Shown here: positions 52,607 through 61,624 of the stretch, in pieces | Position numbering within the stretch: position 1 is the stretch's first letter | How the letters are laid out: each line of letters opens with the position of its first letter | Assembly (NCBI RefSeq): GCF_016735675.1 | Contig: NZ_JAERSG010000002.1 | Location: forward strand, 558,001-622,000 | Reading direction: 5' to 3' | Origin: Nocardioides baculatus | Lineage (GTDB): Bacteria; Actinomycetota; Actinomycetes; Propionibacteriales; Nocardioidaceae | Length of the DNA: 64,000 nucleotides | Notes under the pieces: generated by a model | Database searches by the model: none | The model's input: the letters and a program-made list of their open reading frames with translations, nothing else | What the model was told of the DNA's origin: nothing | Translations under genes and position numbers: made by a program

Positions 52607-55135
52607 GTGTCCGACCCGCTGCAGGACCTGCTCGCCGCGCCGCCCGACCTCCCGGTCACGGTGGGGCTGCCGGCGCTGGTCGAGGCACTCGGCTCCCATG
52701 GAGTCGCGGTGGTCCAGGCGCCGCCGGGCACCGGCAAGACGACCCTCGTGCCGCCGGCGGTGGCAGGGGTCGTCGCCGGTCGGGTCGTCGTCACGCAGCC
52801 CAGCCGCCTCGCGGCCCGCGCCGCAGCCCGTCGACTCGCGCAGCTGCTCGGGGAACCGATCGGCGAGACCGTCGGGTACGCCGTGCGCGGGGAGCGCCGC
52901 GTCGGTCGGCGTACGCGCATCGAGGTCGTCACGACGGGCCTCCTGCTCCGCCGGATCCAGCACGACCCGGAGCTGGCCGGGGTCGGGGCGGTCGTGCTCG
53001 ACGAGGTGCACGAGCGCCACCTCGATGCCGACCTGACCCTGGCGCTCCTCGTCGATGTCCGGGCCAACCTGCGTGAGGACCTGGCCGTGGTGGCGATGTC
53101 AGCCACCGTCGAGGCCGAGCGGACCGCTGCGCTGCTCGATCCGGAGGGTGCGCCCGTGATCACGGTCCCCGGTGCGCTGCACCCGGTCCAGACGGTGTGG
53201 TGCCCCCTGCCGGCGGGCGCGCGGCGTACCGACGAGCGGGGCATCACCCCGGCCTTCCACGACCATGTCGCGGCAACGGTGCGGCGGGCGCTGGCCGCGC
53301 ACGAGGGAGACGTCCTGGTCTTCGTGCCGGGTGTCGCGGAGGTCGAGACGACCGTACGGCGCCTGGCCTCGGTGGACGCCGCCGTGCATCCCCTGCACGG
53401 ACGTCTGCCCAGCGCCGAGCAGGACCGCGCGCTCCGCGAGGGGCCGCGTCGCCGCGTGATCGTCTCGACCGCGGTCGCCGAGTCGTCGCTGACGGTGCCC
53501 GGGGTGCGGGTCGTGGTGGACGCCGGGTTCTCGCGCGAGCCGCTCACCGACCATCGACGCGGACTGGCGTCCCTGGTCACGGTCGCGGTGAGTCGGGCGG
53601 GTGCCGAGCAGCGGGCGGGACGGGCCGGGCGGCTGGGGCCGGGGACGGTGCTGCGGTGCTGGTCCGAGGCCGAGCACGCCCACCTGGCCGCCCATCCGGA
53701 GCCGGAGATCGCCACCGCGGACCTGACGGCCTTCGCCCTGGAGGTGGCCTGCTGGGGCGCGGACATCCGTGAGCTGGCGCTGCTCGACCATCCGCCGGCG
53801 CACGCCCTGGCGGCGGCCACGGCGGTGCTGGTGGGTCTGGGGGCATTGACCGAGGACCGGGAGGTCACCCCACGGGGCCGGTTGATCGCCGGTGTTCCGG
53901 TCGACCCCAGGCTGGCGCGTGCCCTCATCGACGGCACCGACCTGGTCGGTGCCACGCGGGCCGCGGAGGTCGTCGCGATGCTGAGCGAGGACGTACGCGC
54001 TCCGGGCGCGGACCTCGTGGCGGCGCTCCGGTCGCTGCGCGGTGACCAGCGAGCAGCGGGGTGGCGCCGTCAGGTGACCCGGCTCGAGGAGGTGGCCGCA
54101 GGGCGGGGGACCGGGGCGGAATCGCACGCGACGACGGACAGTCGGAGGCTCACCGACGACGTGGCGGTCGGCCTCGTGGTGGCTCTGGCGCACCCGGACC
54201 GGATCGCACGCAGGCGCACGGGCACGTCGAGCTACCTGATGGCGTCCGGGACGGGCGCCGCGCTCGATCCGCGCGCTCCGGGGCCGCTGGCGGGGCTGGA
54301 GTGGCTGGCGGTCGGCGACGCCGAGCGACGACCCGGGCAGCGTGAGGCCCGGATCCGCGCGGCGGCCCCCCTCACCGAGGACCTCGCGCTGGAGGCGGCG
54401 GCGTCGATGTGGACCGAGGCGGACCAGGTCACCTGGACGGGTGGTCGGGTGCTGGCTCGGCGACGGACGCTGTTGGGCGCCATCGAGCTCGGCTCGGTCC
54501 CGCTGAGCGACCCCCCGGCGGCGGCCGTGAGCGAGGCGATCGCCCAGGCCCTCGCGCGCGAGGGGATCGCCCTCCTCATGTGGACGGAGGCGGCCACGGG
54601 TCTGCGCGCCCGGCTCGACTTCCTGCACCGCGCGATCGGTGACCCGTGGCCGGACGTGAGCGACGCGACACTGACCGACGACCTCGACGCCTGGCTCGGA
54701 CCGCAGCTGGCGCGCGTCCGATCGGCCCAGGACCTCCGTCGCATCGATGTGGCCGCCGCCCTCCGAGCAAGGGTGCCGTGGCAGGAGGCGGGCAGGCTCG
54801 ACGAGCTGGCCCCCGCGCGCGTGCAGGTGCCCAGCGGGTCGACCGTGCGGATCGAATACTCCCACGACCAGCCGGTGCTCGCCGTGCGGCTCCAAGAGGT
54901 GTTCGGCTGGACCGCAGTGCCGGCGCTGGCGGGCGGCAGGGTCCCGCTCCTGCTGCACCTCCTCTCACCCGCCGGGCGTCCCGCAGCCGTCACCGCTGAC
55001 CTGGAGTCCTTCTGGGACAACGGCTACCCGGGCGTGCGAGCCGACCTGCGGGGGCGCTATCCCAAGCACGCCTGGCCCGACGATCCCCGCAGCGCACCGC
55101 CCACGGCGCGGACGAACCGGGCACCCCGGAGCTGA
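52607..55135 (+). CDS. hrpB: ATP-dependent helicase HrpB
   Basis: 842 residues, DEAH/RHA family RNA-helicase-like protein. Motif [13 protein letters not shown], motif II DEVH in VLDEVHERHLDADL, motif III AMSATVEAE, motif VI region EQRAGRAGRLGPG, then the HA2-like and HrpB C-terminal domains ending PKHAWPDDP. The length and C-terminal block match bacterial HrpB. Its cellular role is unclear even in E. coli; RNA remodelling is presumed. GTG start, 9 bases after the SDR gene. Confidence 0.94.
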   Translation: MSDPLQDLLAAPPDLPVTVGLPALVEALGSHGVAVVQAPPGTGKTTLVPPAVAGVVAGRVVVTQPSRLAARAAARRLAQLLGEPIGETVGYAVRGERRVGRRTRIEVVTTGLLLRRIQHDPELAGVGAVVLDEVHERHLDADLTLALLVDVRANLREDLAVVAMSATVEAERTAALLDPEGAPVITVPGALHPVQTVWCPLPAGARRTDERGITPAFHDHVAATVRRALAAHEGDVLVFVPGVAEVETTVRRLASVDAAVHPLHGRLPSAEQDRALREGPRRRVIVSTAVAESSLTVPGVRVVVDAGFSREPLTDHRRGLASLVTVAVSRAGAEQRAGRAGRLGPGTVLRCWSEAEHAHLAAHPEPEIATADLTAFALEVACWGADIRELALLDHPPAHALAAATAVLVGLGALTEDREVTPRGRLIAGVPVDPRLARALIDGTDLVGATRAAEVVAMLSEDVRAPGADLVAALRSLRGDQRAAGWRRQVTRLEEVAAGRGTGAESHATTDSRRLTDDVAVGLVVALAHPDRIARRRTGTSSYLMASGTGAALDPRAPGPLAGLEWLAVGDAERRPGQREARIRAAAPLTEDLALEAAASMWTEADQVTWTGGRVLARRRTLLGAIELGSVPLSDPPAAAVSEAIAQALAREGIALLMWTEAATGLRARLDFLHRAIGDPWPDVSDATLTDDLDAWLGPQLARVRSAQDLRRIDVAAALRARVPWQEAGRLDELAPARVQVPSGSTVRIEYSHDQPVLAVRLQEVFGWTAVPALAGGRVPLLLHLLSPAGRPAAVTADLESFWDNGYPGVRADLRGRYPKHAWPDDPRSAPPTARTNRAPRS

Positions 55136-55205
55136 GCGGAGGGCGCCGGTCGGGATTCGACATGCGGCGGTCATCGTGTTTCCGTAGTGGAGTTGCAGGC
55201 AGCGT

Positions 55206-55273
55206 CCTCGAGTCCGAGGCACCTCCCATCGCGAGGTGATGCGCACCGCGGCCCGGCGCCCACACACGGCGCC
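55206..55273 (+). other. Structured leader of the Rpf/G5 gene
   Basis: The 191-base gap 55136-55326 holds three potential hairpins: CCTCG/CGAGG (55206-55219), CACCTC/GAGGTG (55220-55238) and paired GGCGCC blocks (55255-55273). Rpf genes in other actinobacteria can carry a c-di-AMP (ydaO-type) riboswitch here, but I could not recognise its conserved core. It is a candidate leader of unassigned type. Confidence 0.4.
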
Positions 55274-55326
55274 ACGCCCGAGCGCCGATCCGGCGCGTCC
55301 CCGATCCCCTGTGAGGTCCGAAGCAC

Positions 55327-56136
55327 GTGCGTGCCACCACCACACCGTCCCTGTTCACCCGTCCGCGTTCCGTCGCTGCGGGCGTCGCCGCCGCGGCGCT
55401 CGCCCTGACGCTCGCGCCCAGCAGCGCCGTCGGACCGGCCTCCGCGCAGGACGCGGTCGACGTACGACTGCAGGTCGCGGACGCCGCGCCCGTCGAGGTC
55501 GAGACGGCTCCTCTCGAGTGGCCCGGCGAGGTCCTCGAGGCGTACGGCGTCCCGGTGGACGGCAACGACATCGTCGCCGTGGTCCGTGACGGCGACCGCG
55601 TCTCGGGCGACCGCAAGCGCCTGCGCCAGGGCGACGTCGTGAAGATGACCGACGTCGTCAAGGAGCGGAAGGTCAAGCGGTTGAAGGTGCGCAAGGGCAC
55701 CGTCGAGAAGTTCACGACCGAGCTGAAGCCCGGCGAGCGCAAGGTCGTCAGCACCGGTCGTGCGGGCGTCCGCAAGACCGTTGCGCTGCAGACGCTCCAC
55801 AACGGCGAGCCCGTGAAATGGAGCGTCATCACGAAGAAGCTCGTCCGCGAGCCGCGGCCGCGGAGGGTGCTCGTCGGTCGCGCGGCGTACTCCGTACCCG
55901 GCGCCGACGGCCTCAACTGGGGCGCGCTGGCCAACTGCGAGTCCGGCGGCAACCCCCACGCCGTGAACCCGGCCGGCTACTACGGGCTCTACCAGTTCGA
56001 CACCGGCACCTGGCGCAGCGTCGGCGGCTCCGGCCTGCCGACCTCGGCCTCGGCCGCCGAGCAGACCTACCGCGCGAAGCTCCTCTACCAGCAGCGTGGC
56101 CGCTCGCCGTGGCCCACCTGCGGTCGCCTGCTCTGA
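55327..56136 (+). CDS. Resuscitation-promoting factor-like cell wall hydrolase (G5 + Rpf domains)
   Basis: 269 residues, secreted. A signal peptide (AAGVAAAALALTLAPSSAVG) is followed by a single DUF348-like segment (about 50-100), a G5 domain (KVRKGTVEKFTTELKPGERKV region) and a C-terminal lysozyme-like Rpf domain: LNWGALANCESGGNPHAVNP with the catalytic Glu, then YGLYQFDTGTW and paired Cys. RpfB proteins of mycobacteria usually have three DUF348 copies; this is a reduced version. It should cleave peptidoglycan during growth or reactivation. GTG 55327 start, no obvious ribosome site. Confidence 0.9.
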   Translation: MRATTTPSLFTRPRSVAAGVAAAALALTLAPSSAVGPASAQDAVDVRLQVADAAPVEVETAPLEWPGEVLEAYGVPVDGNDIVAVVRDGDRVSGDRKRLRQGDVVKMTDVVKERKVKRLKVRKGTVEKFTTELKPGERKVVSTGRAGVRKTVALQTLHNGEPVKWSVITKKLVREPRPRRVLVGRAAYSVPGADGLNWGALANCESGGNPHAVNPAGYYGLYQFDTGTWRSVGGSGLPTSASAAEQTYRAKLLYQQRGRSPWPTCGRLL

Positions 56137-56158
56137 GCGTCGGGGATACTCCCTGTCC

Positions 56159-56977
56159 ATGACGGGGAAGCAGACCACGGTGCCCAGCCTGCGCGAGTGG
56201 GCCGACACCGTGTCGCCACGCTCCTTCGACCCGGCGTGGATCGACCTCTACGCGCTCCAGCAGTACGACACCGTGCTGCGCGCCCTGGGGTGGCGGAGCA
56301 CGTTCCGCACGGCCGCCAGGGGCGAGGACCGTGAGCGGTCCATGGACCGGCACAGCCTTGCGGTCTTCTTCTTCATGATCCTGCTGCCCGTGGTCGCGTT
56401 CACGGCGTTCGGCGGCACGGACCTGGCCACGCACACCACGTTCGAGGGGTTCGACGCCGGCGTGGGTGTCCCTGTGGTCGCGAGCGCCTTCACGCTCTCC
56501 CTGCCGGGGCCGCTGCTGGAGCTGAGGCGATGCCTGCTCCGCCGGGGTGATCTGACCTATCTCGAGGTCTCCGGGTTCTGCGTCACGCTGGTCGCAGCGG
56601 TGCTCACGCTGACGGGCATGGCACGGGTCTGGGACGTCGACGTGCTGCACCTGCAGCCGGCGTCGATCCCGGTGTGGGTCTCGCTGGTGCTCACCGCGAC
56701 GACGTTCGCCGTGGTCTTGCTTGTCACCTTCCGCCGGGGGCCGGGCACTCCCGCGCACTTCCGGCGCGCCGGGGACCCGGACCCCGACCGGGCCCGGGAG
56801 CTGGTGGACCGGCTCGACCCAGGTGAACGGGCCCACCTGGCCGACGTACGACGGCGTGCGATCTCGACGTTGCGCGACCGGGGCCTGCTCACCCTCGAGC
56901 AGGCGATGCAGGTCTCCGACCTCCCCCTCGGGCAGTCGATGTCGCTTCGTGAGCCGCATGCTGCGATGAGACCGTGA
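56159..56977 (+). CDS. Hypothetical membrane protein
   Basis: 272 residues, not recognised. The N-terminal ~60 residues are soluble; four hydrophobic segments follow (LAVFFFMILLPVVAFTAFGG; ASAFTLSLPGPLLEL; FCVTLVAAVLTLTGM; WVSLVLTATTFAVVLLVTF); the C-terminal ~70 residues are charged and cytoplasmic-like. GATACT lies 8 bases before the ATG. The stop overlaps the next gene's GTG (GTGA), so it is coupled to the inositol-phosphatase-like gene. Confidence 0.75.
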   Translation: MTGKQTTVPSLREWADTVSPRSFDPAWIDLYALQQYDTVLRALGWRSTFRTAARGEDRERSMDRHSLAVFFFMILLPVVAFTAFGGTDLATHTTFEGFDAGVGVPVVASAFTLSLPGPLLELRRCLLRRGDLTYLEVSGFCVTLVAAVLTLTGMARVWDVDVLHLQPASIPVWVSLVLTATTFAVVLLVTFRRGPGTPAHFRRAGDPDPDRARELVDRLDPGERAHLADVRRRAISTLRDRGLLTLEQAMQVSDLPLGQSMSLREPHAAMRP

Positions 56978-57735
56978 CGACGAGCGACCTGGACGTCGCG
57001 CTGGCCGCCGCACGAGCGGGGGCGGCGGTGCTGGACGAGATGTTCGGCACCGACCTGGCCCGCGAGCACAAGACGTCGACGGACTTCGCGACGGCCGCCG
57101 ACCGTTCCGCCGAGCAGGCCATCCTCGACGTCGTCCGGGCCGCGCGGCCGGACGACGGGTTCGAGGGCGAGGAGCTCGGCGCCGTCGCGGCCGGACGTCG
57201 TACGTGGCTGGTCGACCCGCTCTGCGGCACGGTGAACTTCGCCGCGGCGTCACCGTCGTTCTGCGTCAACGTCGCGCTCCTCGACGGGGACGTGACGACG
57301 ACGGCGGTCGTCGTCCATCCGCCGACGGGGGAGACCTACTGGGCAGACGATGGTCGCTTCGGCACCTACGGTCTCGAGAGCGCCCCGCCGCCCAACCGTC
57401 TCGTGGACATCAACGCCGACGGCCCGCTCGACCGCCCCTTCGTCGGCGCCCAGCTCGCCGCCGATCCCGCGTTGCGCGCGACCTTCAACCCGCGTGTCGA
57501 GTCGACCACGCTGGCGCTCGCCTGGGTCGCCGCCGGCCGGAGACTGGCGTACGTCACCGATGGCAGGTGCGAGCGCAACGTGCACTTCGCTGCGGGGATC
57601 GCGCTGTGCGAGGCGGCCGGGGTCGTCATCACCGACTTCGACGGCGCACCCGTGCACACCGGACCGGGTGTGGTCGCGGCACGCGACGCCGAGTCCCACG
57701 CGACCTTGCTGGAGCTCGTCGCGCGCCACCGCTAG
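56974..57735 (+). CDS. Inositol monophosphatase-like protein with altered metal site
   Basis: 253 residues with the fold order of the IMPase family: KTSTDFATAADRSAEQAIL, the EGEELG Glu motif, LVDPLCGTVNFA and NVHFAAGIALCEAAG. In active members the third reads DPxDGTxN and the fourth WDxAAG; here the second metal Asp is Cys and the later Asp is His. The gene is otherwise intact, and both changes occur in well-kept motifs, so this looks like a divergent subgroup rather than decay. Catalysis may be changed or lost. GTG 56974 overlaps the membrane-protein stop. Confidence 0.85.
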   Translation: MTTSDLDVALAAARAGAAVLDEMFGTDLAREHKTSTDFATAADRSAEQAILDVVRAARPDDGFEGEELGAVAAGRRTWLVDPLCGTVNFAAASPSFCVNVALLDGDVTTTAVVVHPPTGETYWADDGRFGTYGLESAPPPNRLVDINADGPLDRPFVGAQLAADPALRATFNPRVESTTLALAWVAAGRRLAYVTDGRCERNVHFAAGIALCEAAGVVITDFDGAPVHTGPGVVAARDAESHATLLELVARHR

Positions 57736-57744
57736 CCCGAGGTC

Positions 57745-57765
57745 TGCTCGTGACATCCACGAGCA
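57745..57765. terminator. Bidirectional terminator hairpin
   Basis: Perfect 8-bp arms TGCTCGTG (57745-57752) and CACGAGCA (57758-57765), loop ACATC. It lies in the 39-base gap between two convergent genes and can serve both. Confidence 0.7.
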
Positions 57766-57774
57766 TGGTCCGAG

Positions 57775-58503
57775 CTAGCCGCCCAGGAGCGCGAGGTCGC
57801 GCCGGACGTAGCGCAGGTGCGCCCACTCCTCCTCGAGGACCACCCGGATGCAGTCGCCGACAGTGGGCTTCCAGCTGCCGCCCCACGGGCCGTCGCGCTC
57901 CTCGGCGAGCACCTCGGGGGTGACGGTGGACAGGAAGTCGGTCACCTGCTGCTGCCGCTCGGCACGCACCTCCAGGATCTCCTCGTGCGACTCCGGCTCG
58001 CGGAAGACGGACATGTCGAAGCCCATCTCGGCGGCACCGGTGAACTGCTGGCCGATCGGGTGCCACGGCTCCTCGATCCGGTGGATCCCGCGGCCGAGCC
58101 AGGCGTCCGTCGCGAGGACGAGGTGGCGCAGGGTCTGGGCGAGCGACCACTCGTCCTCGACGTGGTCGTCCCACGTCTCGCGTGGCGTTGCGTCGACCGT
58201 CTCCTGCCACGCGACGCGCACGGCGTCCCAGCCCTCGCGCAGGCCTTCGGGCGTCTCCGCCTTCTGCAGCTCGCGCCCGGGGAACTGACGGCTGAGCTCG
58301 GCGTCGACGTAGGGCACCACGTCGACGCCGTTGACGATGAGGCTGCCGAAGAAGAGGTCGTGGCTGTCGATGTCGAGGCCGTCCACGTCCATGCCGCGCA
58401 TCGTGACGCCGCTGACGTCGGAGAAGCGCATCTTCGCGCCCGTGAAGCTGGCCTGCACGAAGGTCGCGCCCTCGAACTCTTTCGTGTCTGAGTAGGTCGT
58501 CAT
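57775..58503 (-). CDS. DinB-like protein with N-terminal pentapeptide-repeat-like segment
   Basis: 242 residues. Residues ~8-45 show a five-residue periodicity (FEGATFVQASFTGAKMRFSD, then VTMRGMDVDGLDID), as in pentapeptide-repeat proteins. The rest is a DinB/mycothiol-isomerase-like four-helix bundle with His positions in LRHLVLATDAW and EEEWAHLRYVRRDLALL. DinB folds in actinobacteria include mycothiol- and bacillithiol-dependent transferases, so a thiol-related role is possible. ATG 58503 has GAGGA upstream; the open frame goes a further 14 codons. Confidence 0.83.
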   Translation of the reverse strand: MTTYSDTKEFEGATFVQASFTGAKMRFSDVSGVTMRGMDVDGLDIDSHDLFFGSLIVNGVDVVPYVDAELSRQFPGRELQKAETPEGLREGWDAVRVAWQETVDATPRETWDDHVEDEWSLAQTLRHLVLATDAWLGRGIHRIEEPWHPIGQQFTGAAEMGFDMSVFREPESHEEILEVRAERQQQVTDFLSTVTPEVLAEERDGPWGGSWKPTVGDCIRVVLEEEWAHLRYVRRDLALLGG

Positions 58504-58547
58504 GGAGCCATCCTCACCCCCGTTCCGGACGATCCGGGGGCACAACC

Positions 58548-59012
58548 TCAGCGGGCTCCGGGGAATCCGTGCTGGCGCCAGGCCTCGTACGTGACCACGG
58601 CCGCGGAGTTCGAGAGGTTGAGCGAGCGGCGGCCGGGGACCATCGGGATCCGCAGCCGGTCGGTCACCCGGTCGTGGCCGAGCGCTTCCTCGGGCAACCC
58701 GGTCGGCTCCGGCCCGAACAGCAGCACGTCGCCCGCCTCGAACGCGACGTCGGTGTGCCAGCGCGTCGCGTGGGCCGTGAAGGCGAACACCCGCGATCCG
58801 GGCAGCGTCGAGAGAGCGGTCGCCAGGTCCGGGTGGACCACCACCGACGCGAGGTCGTGGTAGTCCAGCCCGGCCCGCTTGAGCTTCGGCTCGGACAGCT
58901 CGAAGCCGAGCGGCTCGACCAGGTGCAGGGTCGCCCCGGTCGCCGCGACCATCCGGATCGCATTTCCGGTGTTGGGCGGGATCCTCGGCTCGAGGAACAT
59001 CACGTGGAACAC
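58548..59012 (-). CDS. trmL: tRNA (cytidine(34)-2'-O)-methyltransferase
   Basis: SPOUT-class methyltransferase of the TrmL/YibK type that methylates the wobble ribose of certain tRNA-Leu. 154 residues with EPRIPPNTGNAIRM, LLFGPEPTGLP and VPGRRSLNLSNSAAVV, the parts of the SAM-binding knot. GTG 59012 is chosen over TTG 59021: TAGGTT lies 7 bases upstream of the GTG, and the TTG would overlap that box. Start MFHVMFLEP matches the family N-terminus. pepN is upstream in the same direction, 21 bases away. Confidence 0.92.
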   Translation of the reverse strand: MFHVMFLEPRIPPNTGNAIRMVAATGATLHLVEPLGFELSEPKLKRAGLDYHDLASVVVHPDLATALSTLPGSRVFAFTAHATRWHTDVAFEAGDVLLFGPEPTGLPEEALGHDRVTDRLRIPMVPGRRSLNLSNSAAVVTYEAWRQHGFPGAR

Positions 59013-59019
59013 GGCCGCC

Positions 59020-59025
59020 AACCTA
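59020..59025 (-). promoter_or_regulatory. -10 box, leaderless promoter of trmL
   Basis: Minus-strand TAGGTT is followed by 7 bases and GTG 59012, deciding between two possible starts. Confidence 0.6.
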
Positions 59026-59033
59026 GACGGGTC

Positions 59034-61469
59034 TCACAGGCCGCGGGCGCGCACCATCCGCAGCACCTCTTCGGAGCGTTCGGTGAGCGCGCTGATCACG
59101 ACCGGTGCCGCCTGCGCGGCCGCCACCTCGCGAGCCCGTGCGATCCACGCCTCGTCGACGGCGTACACCGGGAAGAGGCTGGCCGTGAGCGCGAGCCCCG
59201 GGATCATCCCGCCCTCGTGGAAGGTCGGCAGCGCCTCGAGGTAGCGGTCGAGGTACGGCGTGAGCACCTCGTCCTGCCCGGGGCGCCAGAAGTCGGCCCC
59301 CACCAGCCGCGCGGACTGGATCGGCACCGTGCGCTCCACCACGACGGCGTTCCACGCCTCCTCCTTCGCCTCCGCGGAGGGCGAGCTCGCCCGGACCCGC
59401 AGGGCGCGGACCCAGGCGTCCGGGTCGGGGTCGCGGTCCTCCAGCGCGCGGACGGCGTCCGCGTCCAGGTCGCCGAGCTCGGCCCGACGCTGGAGGAGGT
59501 ACCACTGGAGGTCGACGTCGTCGCCCGCCTCGTCACGCAGCCGGTCGACCTCGTCCGTGCCCGATGCCGTACGGGCCAGTACGCGCAGGGCGGACTGCCG
59601 GGAGGTGCCGGAGTCGACCAGGTGGCGGGCGGTGGTCGTGAGCTGCGCCTCGAGCTCGGCCCGCTGGGCGTCCGGCGCCCACTCGTGGACGGCCCGGAGG
59701 GCCAGGTCGAGGACGGGGTCGACGACGGTCTCGACCGTCTCCACCCGGAGCACGTCGGTCAGCGCACCCACTGCCTCGGCGGCGGTCGCGTCGCCGCTCG
59801 ACAGCATGTCCCAGACGGTTGCCATCGCCACCGCGCGGGCCAGGGTCGTCGGCAGTCCGGACGGCCGCCCGATCAGCACCTCTCGCCCGGCGGCGTCGGG
59901 CCGCGTGGTCGCGAACGTGGTGTCGTCGTGGTTCACCAGGTAGAGGTCGGCGTCGGGCAGACCCTCGACGACCGTGCGCCCGCCGCCGACCTCGACGAGG
60001 ACGGAGCCGGCCTCCTCGAGCACGTCGCCCGCGCGGCGGTAGGCGCCGATGCCGACGACCTGCGGGTGCGGGGCGCCGTGCGCGCCGACGGCGGTCAGCA
60101 CCAGGCCGTCGTCCGTCTTCTCGATGCCGAGCCGGTCGACGCCGGCGGTCTCGAGCCACGCCGTACGCCACGGCTGGAGGTCGCGGCCACTGGCCTGCTC
60201 GAGGGAGCGGACGAGGTCGTCGAGGGTGGTGTTGCCCCACGCGTGCTCGGCGAAGTAGGCCGTCATGCCCTGCGAGAACGTGTCCTCGCCCACGAAGTAC
60301 ATGAGCTGCTTGAGCACCGCGGCGCCCTTGGGATAGGTGATCGAGTCGAAGATCGACTCGGCGTCGGCCACGCTCGGCACCGGCTGGTAGATCGGGTGTG
60401 AGCTCGGGCCCTGGTCGGCGAGGTAGGCGTCGAGCTTCTCGTGGACGAGGTTGTTGGCCGCGGTGTCGCCGTAGGCGGTCGCGCGTTCGGCCGCCCACAT
60501 GCACGCGAACTCGGCAAAGGCCTCGTTGAGCCAGAGGTCGTCCCACCAGCGCATCGTGACGATGTTGCCGAACCACATGTGCGCCATCTCGTGCAGCAGC
60601 ACGTTGGTGAACCACTGCCACTCGCCGGTCGTCGGCTCGTGGCGGCGCAAGATGTTGTCGGTCCACGTGACGCAGCCGTAGTTCTCCATCGCCCCGCCGA
60701 ACTCGGGCAGGAACACCTGGTCGTAGCTGCGCTGCGGGAACGGCATCCCGAACCGCTCGCCGAAGAACCCGAGGCCCTGCTCGGTCAGCGTGAAGAGCTG
60801 CTCGGAGTCGCGCTCCAGGACGGACGCCAGGGTCTGGCGGGCGTACAGCCCCAGGTCGTAGCCGCCGGCCTCCTTGCGCAGCTCGACGAACGGCCCGGCG
60901 ACGACGACGGGGTTGTACGTCGACAGCGGCGGGGTCGGCTCGAACGTCCACCGCCGGCCCTGCGCCACCTCCTCGACGGCCGGGTCGCCGGAGTTGCTGA
61001 CGACCGTCCACGACGGCGGCGCGGTGACGGTGAACGCGTGCGGCGCCTTGAGGTCGGGCTGGTCGAAGCACGCCCATGCGTAGCGCGCCTCGTCCGGCTC
61101 GAAGGTGGTCCAGAGGTAGACGTTCTTGTCGGCGGGGTCGACGGCACGGTGCACGCCCCTGCCGTGCTCGGTGTCGCTCTGCACGGAGGCGATCACCAGC
61201 TCGTTGTCGTCGCGAAGACCCGACAGGGCGATCCGGCCCTCCTCGGCGGCCGGCAGCGGCTCGCCATTGAGGGTCGCCGACTCGACCTCTGCGCAGCAGT
61301 CGACGAACGTCGAGGCGCCGGGGGTCGCGGTGAACCGCACCGTGCTGACCGCCCGGAACGCAGGGCCGTCGGGCAGGTCGGTGAGGTCGATGGCGATGTC
61401 GTAGGAGGTGACCGACAGCAGCGCAGCGCGCTCGATCGCCTCCTCCTGTCGCAGGCTCTTCACGGGCAC
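59034..61469 (-). CDS. pepN: Aminopeptidase N (M1 family zinc metallopeptidase)
   Basis: 811 residues. Exopeptidase motif GGAMENYG (258-265), zinc motif HEMAH (293-297) with the third ligand Glu316 in WLNEAF, and the typical N-terminal beta domain and ERAP1-like helical C-terminal domain. It removes N-terminal residues from peptides in the cytoplasm, consistent with the peptide importer encoded at the window start, though the link is only functional. GTG 61469 start, with MPVKSLRQEEAIERAALL matching actinobacterial M1 starts. trmL follows 21 bases later with its own promoter. Confidence 0.95.
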   Translation of the reverse strand: MPVKSLRQEEAIERAALLSVTSYDIAIDLTDLPDGPAFRAVSTVRFTATPGASTFVDCCAEVESATLNGEPLPAAEEGRIALSGLRDDNELVIASVQSDTEHGRGVHRAVDPADKNVYLWTTFEPDEARYAWACFDQPDLKAPHAFTVTAPPSWTVVSNSGDPAVEEVAQGRRWTFEPTPPLSTYNPVVVAGPFVELRKEAGGYDLGLYARQTLASVLERDSEQLFTLTEQGLGFFGERFGMPFPQRSYDQVFLPEFGGAMENYGCVTWTDNILRRHEPTTGEWQWFTNVLLHEMAHMWFGNIVTMRWWDDLWLNEAFAEFACMWAAERATAYGDTAANNLVHEKLDAYLADQGPSSHPIYQPVPSVADAESIFDSITYPKGAAVLKQLMYFVGEDTFSQGMTAYFAEHAWGNTTLDDLVRSLEQASGRDLQPWRTAWLETAGVDRLGIEKTDDGLVLTAVGAHGAPHPQVVGIGAYRRAGDVLEEAGSVLVEVGGGRTVVEGLPDADLYLVNHDDTTFATTRPDAAGREVLIGRPSGLPTTLARAVAMATVWDMLSSGDATAAEAVGALTDVLRVETVETVVDPVLDLALRAVHEWAPDAQRAELEAQLTTTARHLVDSGTSRQSALRVLARTASGTDEVDRLRDEAGDDVDLQWYLLQRRAELGDLDADAVRALEDRDPDPDAWVRALRVRASSPSAEAKEEAWNAVVVERTVPIQSARLVGADFWRPGQDEVLTPYLDRYLEALPTFHEGGMIPGLALTASLFPVYAVDEAWIARAREVAAAQAAPVVISALTERSEEVLRMVRARGL

Positions 61470-61579
61470 GGGTGGTCCTCACTCGAGTTCGGATGCTGAG
61501 GTCGGCGCCCGAGACGAGCGTCGTGGGCAGCCTAGGCGAGGGGTGGAGGGTCGCGGACGGCTCCGACACGCGTACCTCG

Positions 61580-61585
61580 TACGCT
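61580..61585 (+). promoter_or_regulatory. Putative -10 box of the coiled-coil gene
   Basis: TACGCT would give a leader of about 35 bases before GTG 61625. Confidence 0.4.
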
Positions 61586-61624
61586 GATGCGGACACTGTT
61601 TCGGGGGCAAGGGAGGGGACGCAC

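Noticed and set aside
55136..55326. c-di-AMP riboswitch upstream of the Rpf gene
   Set aside because: Position fits, but I could not find the conserved core sequence, so it is not annotated as such.
59019..59021. TTG start for trmL
   Set aside because: It overlaps the TAGGTT box; GTG 59012 gives the family-typical N-terminus and leaderless spacing.
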